Source: Mesostigma viride
Lineage: Eukaryota; Streptophyta; Mesostigmatophyceae; Mesostigmatales; Mesostigmataceae
DNA length: 64,000 nt
Assembly: GCA_009746045.1 (NCBI GenBank)
Contig: RPFO01000076.1
Span: 480,614 to 544,613, forward strand
Reading direction: 5' to 3'
Positions within the stretch are counted from its first letter, which is position 1. Each line of letters starts with the position of its first letter. Below the pieces are notes generated by a model, which was given only the letters and a program-made list of their open reading frames with translations, was not told the origin of the DNA and did no database searches. The position numbers were made by a program, and so were the translations under genes. Shown here piece by piece: positions 43,487 to 54,177 of the stretch.

Positions 43487-44839
43487 ATGCAGGCTGCGTA
43501 TTGTCTGCTGGTTGTCTCTGTCATGTGTCATTTCATGCTCTTGACGCAAGGCAAACGGCCACATGTTGTGCATGCACAACTGAAACGGCCACTTGTTGTG
43601 CATGCACAACTGAAACGGCCACATGTTGTGCATGCACAACTGAAACGGCCACATGTTGTGCATGCACAACTGAAACGGCCACATGTTGTGCATGCACAAC
43701 TGAAACGGCCACAGGTTGCTCCGAACGTGCGGGCGGTGGCAAGTACCTTCAGCAATACGAAATGCCGGCAACTTGAGCCTGGCCGTACAGCTTACACTCA
43801 GGTACCTCGAGAGCTACGACTGGCTAACCTCTGGCAGAGACTAGATGAGGTGCCTCACAATGCTTGTTCTGCCTGCTTGCTACACGCTGGCGGGCGGGAG
43901 GGGTTTTTGGGCCCAGGCATAAGTAGCTTCTCGCGGTTCAACCACACGTGCACCTCCAGGCCCTTTAGCTCGACGGCTCGGTGCGACTGGTGGGCTGTAT
44001 GGGGACTAATAGAGTTGCCCGTAGTGAACTGTTTCCTGGAAAAAGACCTGTCATGCAAACCCACGTTATTCCTCGACGTCATCAACTTCCGGGAAGTGAC
44101 CAGCGGTTATTGGACATCCATAGTGTGGAATGGGTTTAATAACTATGGTTTTCGCCCTCGGAACATGGACTCCGCCCGTTGGAACACCCATTTCGCACAC
44201 CATCTGGCGGTGCGACCCTGGAAGGCACCTGCAAAAGATCTTGATGGCAAAGTCGTAACCATCATGGGCCAACGATTCGATGACGCTGCACTATGGACGG
44301 TGTGGGCGCGCTATTCCGGACGCCGCAACTCTACCTCTGGCAGCCGATATGCTCATCTTGTTGGTCCTAACATATGGTATCAGGAAACCGTGGATGAGAT
44401 TCGGAGGCTTGCCCCGGGCGTGCAAGTGGTCTTCCGGCCGCACCCGCAACATCCGCAATCCCCACAATCGATGTGGCGATGCACCCACCCAAACCTGCCG
44501 TGGCAGGATTTCCGCAGTGATGGCACGGTGGCGCCGCAAGGGGCACGGCTCGATGTGAAAGGCACGCTTGCGGAAACAATAGCAAAATCTTATTGTATTA
44601 TCACGATGAACTCAAACGCGGCGATTGAAAGCGTACTGGGAGGCACACCCGTTATCGTAACCGATGAGGGCTCAATGGCATGGGATGTGGCCGTGCACCG
44701 TGTAGCAGATATCTTTAACTTGTACCGGGGGGACCGTATGCAGTGGTTGTACGATTTATCGTATGCTCAGTGGAGGAGTGACGAGATTACAAAGGGGCTT
44801 TTCCTTCCCTTATATTTTGACAAGGAGAAAGTGAGATAG
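43487..44839 (+). CDS. Predicted secretory-pathway glycosyltransferase-like protein (capsular-polysaccharide type)
   Basis: An uninterrupted 450-codon frame, the best host gene candidate here. Residues 1-21 (MQAAYCLLVVSVMCHFMLLTQ) are hydrophobic and look like a signal peptide or anchor. Residues 23-72 are five copies of KRPHVVHAQL encoded by a 30-bp tandem repeat. The C-terminal half has features of the GT-B fold in capsule-type and related viral or phage glycosyltransferases: FRPHPQHP at 316-323, and N375-S-N followed by AAIESVLGGTPVIVTDEG and SMAWDVA, the expected nucleotide-sugar loop. The middle contains several Trp and Cys residues as in lumenal enzymes. A role in Golgi synthesis of cell-wall or matrix polysaccharide is inferred, not shown. 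The ATG was chosen because the hydrophobic segment begins there. An upstream exon cannot be excluded. Confidence 0.55.
   Translation: MQAAYCLLVVSVMCHFMLLTQGKRPHVVHAQLKRPLVVHAQLKRPHVVHAQLKRPHVVHAQLKRPHVVHAQLKRPQVAPNVRAVASTFSNTKCRQLEPGRTAYTQVPRELRLANLWQRLDEVPHNACSACLLHAGGREGFLGPGISSFSRFNHTCTSRPFSSTARCDWWAVWGLIELPVVNCFLEKDLSCKPTLFLDVINFREVTSGYWTSIVWNGFNNYGFRPRNMDSARWNTHFAHHLAVRPWKAPAKDLDGKVVTIMGQRFDDAALWTVWARYSGRRNSTSGSRYAHLVGPNIWYQETVDEIRRLAPGVQVVFRPHPQHPQSPQSMWRCTHPNLPWQDFRSDGTVAPQGARLDVKGTLAETIAKSYCIITMNSNAAIESVLGGTPVIVTDEGSMAWDVAVHRVADIFNLYRGDRMQWLYDLSYAQWRSDEITKGLFLPLYFDKEKVR
43553..43715 (+). repeat. 30-bp tandem repeat inside the glycosyltransferase-like gene
   Basis: Five complete units start at 43,553, 43,583, 43,613, 43,643 and 43,673, plus a partial sixth. 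Each contains the perfect palindrome GTTGTGCATGCACAAC. Units are identical except for one base in the second (ACTTG for ACATG) and changes in the last. Length in multiples of three keeps the frame. Near identity points to recent expansion or active copy-number change. Confidence 0.9.
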
Positions 44840-45240
44840 ATCAAACGAGGCTGCCCTTGTTTTTTCACCAAGCGTGTGTGAGGATCTGCAAAGCAAGCAG
44901 TGCTTCTGCTAACGGCGAGGGGCGTTCGGACGGTCCGGACGAAGCCGCGTAGCGGCCGAGTGGGGGGTGTCCGCCCCCCCCCCCCCCCCGGAGAGTGCAG
45001 AATTTCGGGGGGATAAACCAAATTGTATTAGGATTTCTAACATGGTTATTATAGTGCTTCCTTTAGCATTCTTACAAAGCTGGCTCATTACCTTTTCTCA
45101 CGGCACCCAGGCGCTCCAAAATCAGCCTCAGCCTGTAACGAGTAAGAGTGTAGCATCTAAATACATGAGGCTTGATATAAACACATGTATCATTTATACA
45201 TTCTATCAGTTCATCACCCAAGAAAGATCATATACCTAGG
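44840..45240. other. Downstream of the glycosyltransferase-like gene, no gene seen
   Basis: The stretch contains GTGTCCG followed by a run of about 18 C near 44,974-44,991. No RNA gene and no clear polyadenylation signal that I would defend. Confidence 0.4.
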
Positions 45241-45860
45241 AGAGTGTTCCTCTGAAGATTCATGCAGAGACGTGACGGTTTGGTCCTCCATCAGTTGGGA
45301 TACAATCTCGTGAGACGCAATAGACGAGAGGTCACGCTGATACAACACTGATGAAGGAGCAGGGCCATCTTTGTGTGTTTGGAAAAAGAGACGAGCCCTT
45401 TGTTACTCCATAGCTTACAGGAAAAACCACTTGTCACGTAGGTCGGCTGCCCATGCATATGACCTCTTTGACGAGAGGTAACTGCCAAACAGTAGCGTCC
45501 CAATATGGACCAATTGCAGCTAAGGAGTCCTGGAACCTAAGGTACCTCTTCTCAACACACGTGTCTTAACAGAACCAATCATAAAACAGGCTGGCATATC
45601 TTGCAGCCCTAGCCCTTGTATAGCCATGATGATCTTCCCCCCCATGACATACTCCCCCTTAGCTGGGCATAGTGTGAAGATCCTGAGGGTGCAGGTGCCT
45701 TGGTGCACCTAGAGCAAGTGTTGCTTACATTCCCAACCTTGCAGGAAGTAGCCCAGAATGTATTAAAAGCCATATGCCCCCTCTCAGGGATATGTGCTAC
45801 ATGTACTCCCAACGGAGTTATGTTTCTAACTAATTAATTAATTAATATCTTGCAGAATCT
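45241..45860 (-). mobile_element. Fragment of an LTR element 3' end, related to element F
   Basis: On the minus strand CTCCGTTGGGAG, an ATGTAGCACATATCC word and GAGAGGGGG (45,775-45,820) parallel CTCCGTTGGGAGATCATGTA and GAGAGGGGG downstream of element F gag at 48,980-49,020. A purine tract GGGGGGGAAGA (near 45,630-45,645) would mark the border with a 3' LTR extending left. No coding part. Old and incomplete. Confidence 0.45.
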
Positions 45861-46095
45861 GACCTACGTAATATTGTCTTCCAGACACTTAAGATCTGTT
45901 AGCACTGTCACGTGCAGAGATCATAAAGGCATATTGTCCCGGATTCTCCCGATTTCTGGCCTGCGCTGGTTGTCTCCTTGATATTGTGACTGACAGTGTC
46001 AGCGCAGTACCTAGACCCCAGATGGAATCATACCACGACAAATGAGGGCCCTAAACAGGACTCGAGTCAGCCAAAGATATTTCATAGCGAGCAAT

Positions 46096-46144
46096 AATTA
46101 ATTAATTAATTAATTAATTAATTAATTAATTAATTAATTAATTA
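46096..46144. repeat. (AATT)n microsatellite
   Basis: About twelve uninterrupted AATT units. A shorter run lies at 45,830-45,846 and (GATG)n at 46,186-46,200. The surrounding 45,861-46,520 has no gene. Confidence 0.95.
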
Positions 46145-46352
46145 GACTCGTGCTCCCGTTGGGGAGTCACGGAGCATTAACCCCGATGGATGGATGGATG
46201 GGTGCAAACAGTCCTACCGGTCTAATCTATCTACGATCTATCTACAACAGCTATCTACAACAGCTATCCGAAAGGCTTGCATCACTCCCCGGACAGGAGA
46301 ACTTTTGCGGATGACTGTAGGTGTAAGTTGGCGATGCCATGGTAACCGGAGA

Positions 46353-46412
46353 CGTCCGTCCTATAGTCAGCGAAAGTTGGTGCGAGAGGTCCCCAGTTCG
46401 ATTCCGGTCGGA
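46353..46412 (+). other. tRNA-like sequence or SINE head, degenerate
   Basis: TCCGTCC and GGTCGGA can form a seven-base acceptor-like stem with one mismatch. In between lie an A-box-like AGTCAGCGAAAGTTGG and a B-box AGTTCGATTCC. The span is only about 60 bases and the T-stem is poor, so it is not an intact tRNA. A decayed tRNA or the head of a tRNA-derived SINE is possible. Confidence 0.3.
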
Positions 46413-46529
46413 TTCATTTGCAGATCGCGTTTTTTCGCGTTTTTCGCGGCCCGGCACTGAACGCAAATGGTTTTCACCTTTGCGGAGTGCCTGATCAGAA
46501 TCTACAAACATCTATCGACATCAACTCTA

Positions 46530-48697
46530 CCCTAGGGGACCTGTCTGGCGTGCTTCCCGTAGGTTTGCACACGCGGGCGCTTCCCCACGGGGGGGGGCTC
46601 GTTGTCCTCTATGACCTGGGCCCACTTGGCTTTGTCCATCATCTTCTTCCAAATCACGGAGAGGCCTAGGCCCCCCATGTCCTCTACTAGCTGTTCTTTG
46701 AAGGTGCAGGCCTTGCGGTGTCTAGCATCACGGGGCCCGGGCCACGTCAGGAGGTGCCGGCCAGGCTGAGCTGGGCGCAGTCCCGCGGGGGGGCCACGTG
46801 AGGTGTCTACCTGGTTGGTGCGAGCTAGGTGCCCTACTAGCTGCAGGCGCCGCTGCTTAATGGTGCTGGTGATATATGGCATGCCAAGGTACAGGTCCTC
46901 ATTGCAGACATGAGCAGCGTATCCTACTCTGCATGAAAATGGATCGCAGCATGTTGGTGACCGCGCCGTCCAGCTTGCGGGCCAGGTCGGTGGTGAGCCG
47001 GGTCCACGTCTCGGCCCCATACGGAAGAACAGGAAGGACGAGGACCTGGTCCTGTTTCTCGATCTTGCCCAGGGGCTTGTGCCACAGGGCCCAGTATTGG
47101 CGTAAAGCATGCCAGGCGAGGGAGATGCGGTGGTCCACATCAGCCTCGCAGCTGGGAAGCAGGCTGCCCAGCAGCTTGACACGGTCCGGATTCAGGACTC
47201 AAGAGCCGTCAAGAAGAAGGAGGGCTGGCGGTGGGTGGGTGAGCCCAATCGCCAGAGCCTCTGTCTTCTTGCTGACCTCAAGCCCTACTGCACGGGCCTC
47301 GATAGCCAGGCAGTCAAGCCACGTCTGCACGTGCCCAGTGTCCTCGAAGAGGGTCGTGTCGTCGGCATAGATTATGTCCGCCAGCTGAATCTCCGTTTCC
47401 GCCCCGCCATGCCAGAAACGGTTGGCAACCTGCACCCCTGGTTCCCTACCCACGATGCGGGCAAATCGCTTGCGCGCCTGTCAGAATCATTACGTATTCG
47501 ACCACAATAATGAACAGGTAGGGCGACAGCACGCAGCCCTGCCACACACCCTTCTGTAAAGGGCATGGTGGCGTGGTCCCGTAAGAAGTGCGCACCGAAG
47601 TGGTGGACCCTTCATACAGGTTGCGGATGACAGCAATTATTAAGGGGGCGGGGGATCCGGAACAGCTCGAGGATGTCCCATAGCGCAGGCCAGAAAACCG
47701 AGTTGAAGTCTTTGATGAAGTCCACCAGCACAAGGTGCAAATGGGACTCACCAGGCTGAAGGCGTTGCAGTTCCTCCACAAGGCGGCGAGTAGCGAAGAG
47801 CGCCTGTACTGTGTTGCGACCTGAACGGAAGCCGTGCTGACTCTCGCTGAGGTGACCGTCCAGGGCCGTGCGCAGGCGGTTCAGGATGAGCCGCATGAGA
47901 AGCTTGAGGGGGGCACTTTGGATGCACACCCCTCTGTAGTTGCCGGGGTCGGCTGGCGACCCCTTGTTCTTGTACAGCATCGTGCGAAAACTGTGTTGCC
48001 AGGCCGCTGGAGGCGGTTGTGACGACAGCAGAAGACGGTTGCAGATATCCCGTAAGAGCAGCATAACACCAGAGTCCTCAAATTCGGCTGCAAGTTTCAC
48101 AACTGCGGCTGGAATCTCGTCGGAGCCGGTGGCGGCGGCGTACCGCAGCCGCTGGACCGCCTCCGTGACCTCGCGAGAGGTGAAAGGAGGCATGTCTGAC
48201 GGGTCGCCAAGCGGGCCGATCAGCGGGGGGACTAGGTAGTCCGCCGCTGACCTAGGCGGGGCCGGGGGCCCGGCGGGGCCGCCGACCAGGGCAGCCGGGC
48301 GGGCGGCGGCGGCTGGCAGCAGGGGCGGGGGCGGCGCAGCTGTCCCCACGACCTCGGCTGTGGCCGCAGCCCAGGTACGAAGCCGCTTGGCTGGGGCGCC
48401 GGGAACATCGTGGCGGTGGGGCCGACCGAGGCCGTCCGGGTGCCCTAGGCGCTTGTACCAGAACCAGGCCCCCTTGCCGTCGTGCTTCTGCTGGCAGCTG
48501 CGCAGGTCCTTGACCATCTGCTGAGCGTCTGCCTTCTCAGCCTGCTCGTAGGCGACCCGCAGAGCCGCTTGCAGCCCAGGTTTGGCGGTCGGGTCCCTAC
48601 TGCGGCGAAGCATCTGCCTAGCGGCGACCACTGTCGGTGCGAGGCGGTGGACGGCAAGCTGTCGGCGCGGAGGCAAGAAGGGATGAGCAATAAGCAT
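46530..48697 (-). mobile_element. 5'-truncated LINE (non-LTR retrotransposon) with reverse transcriptase
   Basis: In sense order: a pre-RT region, RT blocks (NYRGVCIQSAPLKLL, HGFRSGRNT, LVDFIKDFNSVFWPALWDIL), GVWQGCVLSPYLF, the catalytic IIYADDTTLF near 47,350-47,385, and the C-terminal LPYGAETW and RRLQLVGHLART segments typical of LINE ORF2. No apurinic endonuclease domain is present, so the 5' part is missing. Coding is spread over several frames (48,697-47,612; 47,781-47,446; 47,453-47,199; 47,138-46,899; 47,182-46,532), giving at least four frame changes, and the usual KAFD of block A is KDFN. The element is dead. Its 5' end cuts into LTR-like sequence at about 48,697. Confidence 0.85.
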
Positions 48698-48825
48698 ACT
48701 TTGAAACCTTATATCTAAGTTTCTCAATTCTCCTCCAAAAGGCCTCAAATAAAAACAAGAGTGTCGCTCCACCTTGGATGTAACAACTGATATCAATTTT
48801 GGTTGTTACATATCTCCCCCCTTAA
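48698..48825 (-). mobile_element. Start of a 3' LTR and its polypurine tract, cut by the LINE
   Basis: On the minus strand AAGGGGGGGAGATA (48,812-48,825) is followed by TGTAACAACC, the pattern of a purine tract and LTR start. About 115 bp of LTR survives before LINE sequence begins. It could be the 3' LTR of element F. Its termini differ from the AGTT type at F's other end, so it may belong to another element. Confidence 0.4.
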
Positions 48826-49029
48826 AATGGAACTACCAAGTTCCATACCAATAGGTCTCAATACCCATTCTGGTAGGAAATAACACAACAAGAACATCAC
48901 AGCACAAACTTAAAATACACAGCCATCATCATTTGGCAAAAGCTGATGAGGTTTTACATCCCTTATGACGATGAAAACCACCCCCCTCTCAAGGATAGGT
49001 GTTACATGATCTCCCAACGGAGTAAGCTA

Positions 49030-51394
49030 TTAATTAAGTTTCTCCAGGAAAGCATGCAGCAAGAACTTGTGATCTAGCTGCTGGACATCAGGACGGGCTT
49101 TGATGGCTAGCTCATACTTCTTGGTCTCAGCCACATAGTCTAAGGAGCTGACATGGTACTCCTCTACCCACCTAAATGCCCCATACATATCCACAGAGGC
49201 GGGGGTGGAGAGGAGGTCAGTGAGCTCCCTCAGGAAGCTCTCCCAGACTGCCCTAGCCTGTGTATCCTGCCACCTGGGATACCTACGCTGGAAGATGAGA
49301 ATGAGATTCTGAATCTGAGTGGAAGACTGATGGTAAAAATCCCCCTGCATGAGAGACCCAAACCAGTTCTTCACATTCAGCTCCTCCCTGGCTAACTGGA
49401 GAGACAGAAGTACGTGATTCCCCTGCTCCCTTAGTAGTGTGCCCCTCAGGCAGCCCCCTAACATTGATCCTATCCACAGGACGGTTCTCATTGTAGACAG
49501 GCCAACGGGAGGGGGACGCAGGGGGAGAGGAAGAGGAGGGTGCTACTCCAGCATTCACAGGAGAGACATTTTGTGTGGGAGGTACTACGTGAGTGGGCTG
49601 AGCAGGAGGGACATACATGGGCTGAGTAGGAGGGGTGGGCAACAGATGGTTGGGCTGTGTAGGGTTGTTAGTGTGTGTGACTTCCCGCCTCCTGCTGCGG
49701 GCCTCCTCCCAGTCATGGAAGGTGGGAGAGAGAGACACATCATCGTCAGTATTGTTAGTAATGTCATGGTGCAGCCAGGTAGGCAGCAACCTACCAGCCC
49801 CCGCCAAGATGGCGTTGTGCAGGCGCTCCAGGTGTCGCACCAGGCGCGCCCTGTTACCCTGGACCCTCCTCCCTGCAAGGAGGGCCTGCAGGGCAGGCAG
49901 CAGAGAGTCGCACACTGCACGGGTGTGCTCCTGGAGGTTGGGCAAGCCCAGCAAGTGCGTGATGATCGCACAAACCAGGCTCCCCGCCTCAGCAATGTGG
50001 AGCTGCTGAGTCCTGTCAGCCAGCCCGCGAAAGGATGCTGTGGCAGCCTCAATGGCCCGCCACACCTGGGCATCCTGCAGGGTGATCATGTCCTCCCCAA
50101 ACAGATCACCCTCCATCACCTCAGGCTGCTCAGGCCCCTGCGCCTGTGCAGGCCGGCCCCTGCGCCTGTGCAGGCCCCTGCGCCTGTTCAGCTTGGGTTG
50201 GACCCATGGGCCCGCCTTCCACGGCCAGGCCCTTGTACTTTTTGCGAGCACCCCTGGCCGCCGGGGTACTGGAGGTGGCCTGCCCACCTGAACTGCTGGA
50301 GGGGCCCGAGACGCCCTCCATGGGAGTTGCCTCCCCCGCCTGCGCCGTCGGCGCCGGCGTCGCCACCGGGGTCCCTGCAACCCCGGGAGCTTCAGCAGCC
50401 GCCTGGCCCCCTGCGCTGGGCGGTGGGGCCGGCTGCTGAGTGTGGGCCCTCTGCCCTGCCAGAGGGCCCTGGGTGGTCTCACCACCCGGGGGTGTGTTGG
50501 GGGCGCCTGCCGCCCCGCGCCCAGCCGGAGGCGGCATCGCAGCCGCCTGGCTCCTCACGTCCCCCCAGCCAACTGGCGTGACAGAGGGGAACTGGGGCAA
50601 CGGTGTGAAGGACGCGTTCTCACGCGTGGCCACCACCTGAATCGCGTCACGCTGACGCTGGTCTGACGCCCACTGCGCCACTGGCCCCGCGCTCTGAACC
50701 GCGATGGTGGCGAAACAGCGCACCCAGATCGCCACCTGGATCGGATGAAAGCCCATCCGCAGCCGGGACTCGATGTCCTTCTGAACAAAATGAAGATCAA
50801 ACGCAGTCATCTGTTCATCAAAATTCAGCTGAAAACGCTGCCGAAGACGCCACCCCGTCACCGGAATGAAATCCGGGATCTCCCCGAGGGGTAGAAAGAA
50901 GGGCCGAAGCCCGAACTCGACAGGGGGCGGGACATGTTCGCCGAAGCGATCAATATCCATTGTGGCCAGCTGGCGGCCCATGCACCGACAGGTTTCCCGA
51001 CGTAGCGGGAGTGTGTGACGACACCTCGAGTGAGGGTCGCGGCTGCACGGGCGGCATGCACCTCCCCGTCCTTCGCAGAGGAGTCACTCCGCTCACGTCC
51101 CCCGCCACCTGCGACGGGGGGGTCACGTGCCTGGGGAACCTGCTCCCCAGGTGCCATGGCGGTCACACCGCCAACGGCAAGCGGGCGACCTCTCGCCTGC
51201 CCCGGGGCGCTGGCCCCCACCTGCGGGGTCCGGCGCCTCGGGTTATCAGCAACCACCGTGCTGAAGGTGACGTTTTGCGTCACCCTCGCGGTGGCGGGGG
51301 GCGAGCCCTCCGGCGAGAGCCTTGGGGAAGTGCGCCTGGTCGGCGCACGCCCATTCTTGTTGTTGTTGTTGTTGCCAGCGTTGTTGGAAGCCAT
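49030..51394 (-). pseudogene. Element F: gag part related to element C
   Basis: The start MASNNAGNNNNNKNG (51,394) is followed by Pro/Ala/Gly-rich linkers, a helical stretch and a capsid-like region. The phrase INVRGLPEGHT matches NIAGLPEGHT in element C Gag, and the segment at 49,030-49,491 (GDFYHQSSTQIQNLI, YELAIKARPDVQQLDH) parallels C's capsid region. The extension, as in C, is far longer than in ordinary copia Gag. No pol part is present. Broken, with several breaks. Bases 48,826-49,029 are its non-coding 3' flank. Confidence 0.65.
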
Positions 51395-51411
51395 ATCGAA
51401 TTTTTTCGGTC

Positions 51412-51597
51412 CAAGTTGGAAAGCCGAGCTAACGGCAGACAACTCACTGAAAATGAGAGTGGAGAGAATGTGTATTATGCAAATAATACAATGAACGCCC
51501 AACGAGCTCAGAATGGAACGCTGTGTCTGCGTGTGCAACTCGGTGCTGTGGCACTCCCCAGTGCTACGCCTATATGCCTATGGCAGCCGCTGACTGC
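51412..51597 (-). repeat. Inner part of the 5' LTR of element F
   Basis: It begins AGTTGG on the plus strand (minus-strand end CCAACT), 18 bases from the gag ATG, as in elements C and D. It is interrupted at ACTGC (51,593-51,597) by the solo LTR, and the continuation is probably 53,002-53,280. The other end cannot be fixed because no second copy is in the window. Confidence 0.45.
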
Positions 51598-52996
51598 AGT
51601 TAACGTAAGGATTTACGTTAGATGGATAGAGATTGTTACGCTCTTTCCAACGGCACATCAAGTTTCGTTTAAGTGGCCAGCCGGAGCGGCTGCTTAGGTT
51701 TTAGCAGGCAAGTGTTCGAAGCGCGTCATTGGTGAATTACTGGGGAACTTGGGTTTCCCCGCGAAACTCCAACCGCACGTTCAGATTTCCAAATCTCAAG
51801 TAAAGTTCGGCGCAACTTTCTGAACGGGGGCAGTTGACGAGCAGCATTCCTCCGGACGAATGAATTGCGTTCCATACTTGCGCAAAATTTTGAACGGTAG
51901 CTTGCGTGCAGCCCTACTAAAATTTGCGCGGACGTTCAGATTTCCAAATCTCAAGTAAATTTCGGCGGAACTTTCTGAACGGGGGTAGTTGGCGGGCAGC
52001 GTTCCTCCAGACGAATGAAATGCGTTCCATACTAGCGCAAAATTTTGAAAGGTAGCTTGCGTGCAGCCCTACTAAATTTTGCGCGAAGTGTGGGACTGAA
52101 AATTCGTAACGGAAACTTTTTGGTAGTTGCCGTCACTTCCTCTTGTGCAAACGTGTGGGAGTGAAAATTCGTAACGGAAACTTTTTGGTAGTTGCCGTCA
52201 CTTCATTTTGCGCGAGTGTTGGGCTGAAAATTCGTAACGGAAACTTTTCGGTAGTTGGCGTCACTTCCTTTGGTTCGACTGAAAATTCGCTGAAATTCGC
52301 TGAATTCGTACCGTAGCCTAATTTTTAGTACCTCGAAGTGACGGGGCACCTAAAAATTTGCCCACAAGTACACTTGGCAGCGCGCTCACTGGGAAAAATT
52401 GTACAGCCGCTCCGGCGGGCCACTTGAACGAATTGTAATGACCTTGAACGCCTCATTTGGTTAAGGAACGTAAAAGTTATGACGTTTCCTAGGCTGTGCC
52501 GACAGTACCCGGCGCGCCACTGTGGGCGCCTACGGACACAGGATGTACAAGTGTCACTTTGATAGTCCGCAGGACGTTGACAGGACTTGTACAGGACTTG
52601 ATGGTCAATTGATAGGTAGGCGTGCTGTAGCGCGCCAGGACCTATGAGACAATTGATGCTGAGCAGTGTACGGATAGGTCCACAGGACTAGCCGTATGGA
52701 CAATTGATAGATCTGCGCGCCAAAGGCGTGCCAGAGTCTGTGTAATCAATTGATTGACAGTTCAGCTGTGACAGTGCAGCTGAATACTTGGACGCGTCCC
52801 TAGCAACCTATATGTGTGACTTGGTAGCACCGGGACGCTAGTTCTTGCGTGCACGTTCTCTTGGCACTGCGACCCTGTCGCCTGTGCTGCGTGCAGTCTT
52901 GGAAGTGACATGACTTACGTCTGTGTTCCTTATTCTTAATCAAGGCAACATTCCTGCAAGAACCATGGCGGAATTCTGTGCAACCCTCTCACAACT
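51598..52996 (+). mobile_element. Solo LTR of the D-type family, containing a TIR element
   Basis: It starts AGTTAACGTAAGGATTTACG and ends CACAACT, flanked by ACTGC on both sides (51,593-51,597 and 52,997-53,001). Without the insertion at 51,656-52,440 it aligns in inverse orientation with the D LTRs at 53,562-54,177 and 60,796-61,408, but more loosely than those two match each other. A single LTR with its own target duplication means the internal part was lost by LTR-LTR recombination. Older than element D. Confidence 0.85.
51656..52440. mobile_element. Element N: non-autonomous TIR element (785 bp) with internal tandem repeats, inside the solo LTR
   Basis: The ends are inverted over about 37 bp at roughly 80% (CATCAAGTTTCG...GCCGGAGCGGCTG at left; its near complement CAGCCGCTCCGGC...GTAATG at right). 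Comparison with the uninterrupted D LTRs places the insertion between CCAACGGCA and CCTTGAACG, with at most an A duplicated. Inside are two copies of a roughly 154-bp unit (about 51,776-52,085) and three copies of a roughly 60-bp unit containing ATTCGTAACGGAAACTTTT (52,086-52,270). No transposase. Confidence 0.75.
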
Positions 52997-53280
52997 ACTG
53001 CAGCGTCTGCCAGTGGACAACTGTACACTGCAATGCCATGCGACCACGTCACTAGCATCAACTACACTCGGCCCGTCAGACCCGAATAACCCGCGGATCT
53101 GGCGGGTCGAGCTAGAGGAGTCTAGGCACAGTCTGGCACTAACTGCACATCAGTCCACATGACATCTCAGGACCGTACAACCTGCCGTACAGTACTGAGG
53201 TGTCCCGCTCAGCCGCGGTAGGCAATACGCGGCGCGCAGGCCGGAAATCCGTGTGTCAGCCTAAGCATCTCATCTAACTC

Positions 53281-53561
53281 CCTGTCGCTGCTGACCCTGT
53301 TTGTATTTTAGGAACTATTGGATGTTTAGTAGGATTAGTAGGTGGCGTGCCGCCAGTGCGACCTCCCTCGGGCGGCTCCCGAGATTTCGCTGATGCCGAT
53401 GTCTTACGGCTTCTCCCAGGTGTGTCGTGCGCCTCGGGATAGGAACATACCCATTGACACTGATCGGCCTCCGTTTGACATGGTTATTCTGGCCGACCCC
53501 ATCTTCCAGGGTGAGATCCTGGTGCGTCGTGTGCTGTACCGCTGGGCCCGGCGCCACAACG
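53281..53561 (+). pseudogene. Element E fragment, left of element D
   Basis: A plus-strand coding-like segment (ILADPIFQGEILVRRVLYRW) continues up to CAACG, where element D begins; the other side of the same element resumes at 61,409. No known domain. E belongs to the element A family, as shown by its right-hand part. Confidence 0.5.
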
Positions 53562-54177
53562 AGTTGAATGAGAGTTTACCACCGAGGGAATCCATGGCTC
53601 TTGCAGGAAAGTTGCCTTTATTATAATGAGCAAACACAGACGTAAGTCACGTCAAGTCCGAGACTGCACGTAGCACAGACGACAGGGTCGTTATGCCAAG
53701 AGAGCGTGCACGCAAGAGCTAGCGTCCTAGAGCTAACAAGTCACTCATATAGCTTGCTAGGGACGCGTCCAAGTATTCAGCTGCACTGTCACAGCTGAAC
53801 TGTCAATCAATTGATTACACAGACTCTGGCACGCCTTTGGCGCGCAGATCTATCAATTGTCCATACGGCTAGTCCTGTGGACCTATCCGTACACTAGTCA
53901 GCATCAATTGTCTCATAGGTCCTGGCGCGCTACAGTGCGCCTACCTATCAATTGACCATCAAGTCCTGTACAAGTCCTGTCAACGTCCTGCGGACTATCA
54001 AAGTGACACTTGTACATCCTGTGTCCGTACGCGCCCACAGTGGCGCGCCGGGTACTGTCGGCACAGCCTAGGAAACGTCATAACTTTTACGTTCCTTAAC
54101 CAAATGAGGCGTTCAAGGTGCCGTTGGAAAGAGCGTAACAATCTCTATCCATCTAACGTAAATCCTTTACGTTAACT
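53562..54177 (-). repeat. 3' LTR of element D
   Basis: It pairs with 60,796-61,408. The minus-strand purine tract AAAGAAAAGAAGGGATTGG lies directly inside it and is nearly the same as in element B. Confidence 0.9.

Noticed and set aside
43553-43715. Regular 30-bp repeats resembling a CRISPR array
   Set aside because: The units are directly adjacent with no unique spacers, lie in frame inside a gene, and the context is eukaryotic.
44970-44992. Run of about 18 C as a possible regulatory tract
   Set aside because: Homopolymer of uncertain length, possibly affected by sequencing; no partner signal nearby.
49439-50581. 380-codon plus-strand frame opposite element F gag
   Set aside because: Antisense to a Pro/Ala/Gly-rich coding region where stop codons are rare; no domain.
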